Origin: DATATB01 sp036268995
GTDB taxonomy: Bacteria; Planctomycetota; Planctomycetia; Pirellulales; PNKZ01
Assembly: GCA_036268995.1 (NCBI GenBank)
Contig: DATATB010000132.1
Span: 1-5,616, forward strand
Direction of reading: 5' to 3'
Length of the DNA: 5,616 nucleotides
The notes beneath the pieces were generated by a model. That model had not been told where the DNA came from. It ran no database searches and saw only the letters and a program-made list of their open reading frames with translations. A program made the position numbers and the translations under genes. Within the stretch, counting starts at the first letter, position 1. Each line of letters opens with the position of its first letter. Below, piece by piece: positions 5,483 to 5,616 of the stretch.

Positions 5483-5510
5483 GCACTGGCGCGGGATTGG
5501 TCGCCAGTGC
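5483..5510. repeat. Perfect 9-bp inverted repeat in the exosortase leader
   Basis: GCACTGGCG (5483-5491) and CGCCAGTGC (5502-5510) form a perfect 9-bp inverted repeat with a 10-base spacer. It ends 26 bases before the exosortase ATG. No T-tract follows on the minus strand, so it is unlikely to terminate transcription. It could be an operator or a leader hairpin that affects translation. The region up to the window end at 5616 shows no other assignable feature and no convincing promoter. Confidence 0.55.
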
Positions 5511-5616
5511 CCGAGTCGTCCTAATGGCGAACCTGACTCGAAACGTCGGCGCGGGATCAGCCAGCCAGAAACACCATCGGGCGGGGGAATCGCACGATCC
5601 TGAGCGACTTAACAAT

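Noticed and set aside
5457..5615. Extension of the exosortase to an ATG at the window edge
   Set aside because: The added 53 residues have no exosortase similarity that I can see and include a 9-bp inverted repeat, so they look like a leader. The ATG at 5456 gives a normal N-terminus before the first membrane span.

Overview
The window reads as a piece of a planctomycete chromosome, probably of the Pirellula type. This rests on several things: an exosortase of the planctomycete type with a fused EpsI-like tail, a partial membrane protein opening with MTNPYQPP, a FabZ-family protein whose N-terminal stretch (DLIVDP...IEEIRRYNPQRYEMEQL) I recall from planctomycete genomes, high G+C, and intergenic spacers holding dispersed repeats common in such genomes. 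The assignment is inference; no marker gene is present.

Every convincing gene lies on the minus strand, so the transcriptional order runs from high to low coordinates. It is: exosortase/EpsI fusion (5456-3708), a 32-residue very basic protein (3539-3441), a FabZ-type 3-hydroxyacyl-ACP dehydratase (3164-2643), tRNA (guanine-N7)-methyltransferase TrmB (2633-1980), a 160-residue unknown protein (1743-1261), a FabG-like short-chain dehydrogenase (1151-402), and the first 94 codons of a small membrane protein (283 to beyond base 1). Plus-strand open frames over these genes look like shadows of them.

The only tight pair is fabZ-trmB, 9 bases apart and probably cotranscribed. A good sigma70-like promoter (TTGATC, 17 bp, TAAAAT) lies about 110 bases upstream of fabZ, directly after a hairpin that may end transcription of the small basic gene. 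A weaker hairpin with a T-rich tail follows trmB. The other genes are separated by spacers of 109 to 276 bases and look like single units: protein sorting at the envelope, probable ribosome or RNA binding, lipid metabolism, tRNA modification and an oxidoreductase. I see no defence system, mobile element, CRISPR array, tRNA or rRNA.

The items most worth a second look are the fused exosortase with a 9-bp inverted repeat in its leader, the 32-residue basic protein, an unusual symmetric and repeated element ahead of the dehydrogenase, and the dispersed repeats in the spacers, one of which touches the 3' end of trmB. None of these amounts to a clearly new multi-gene system.
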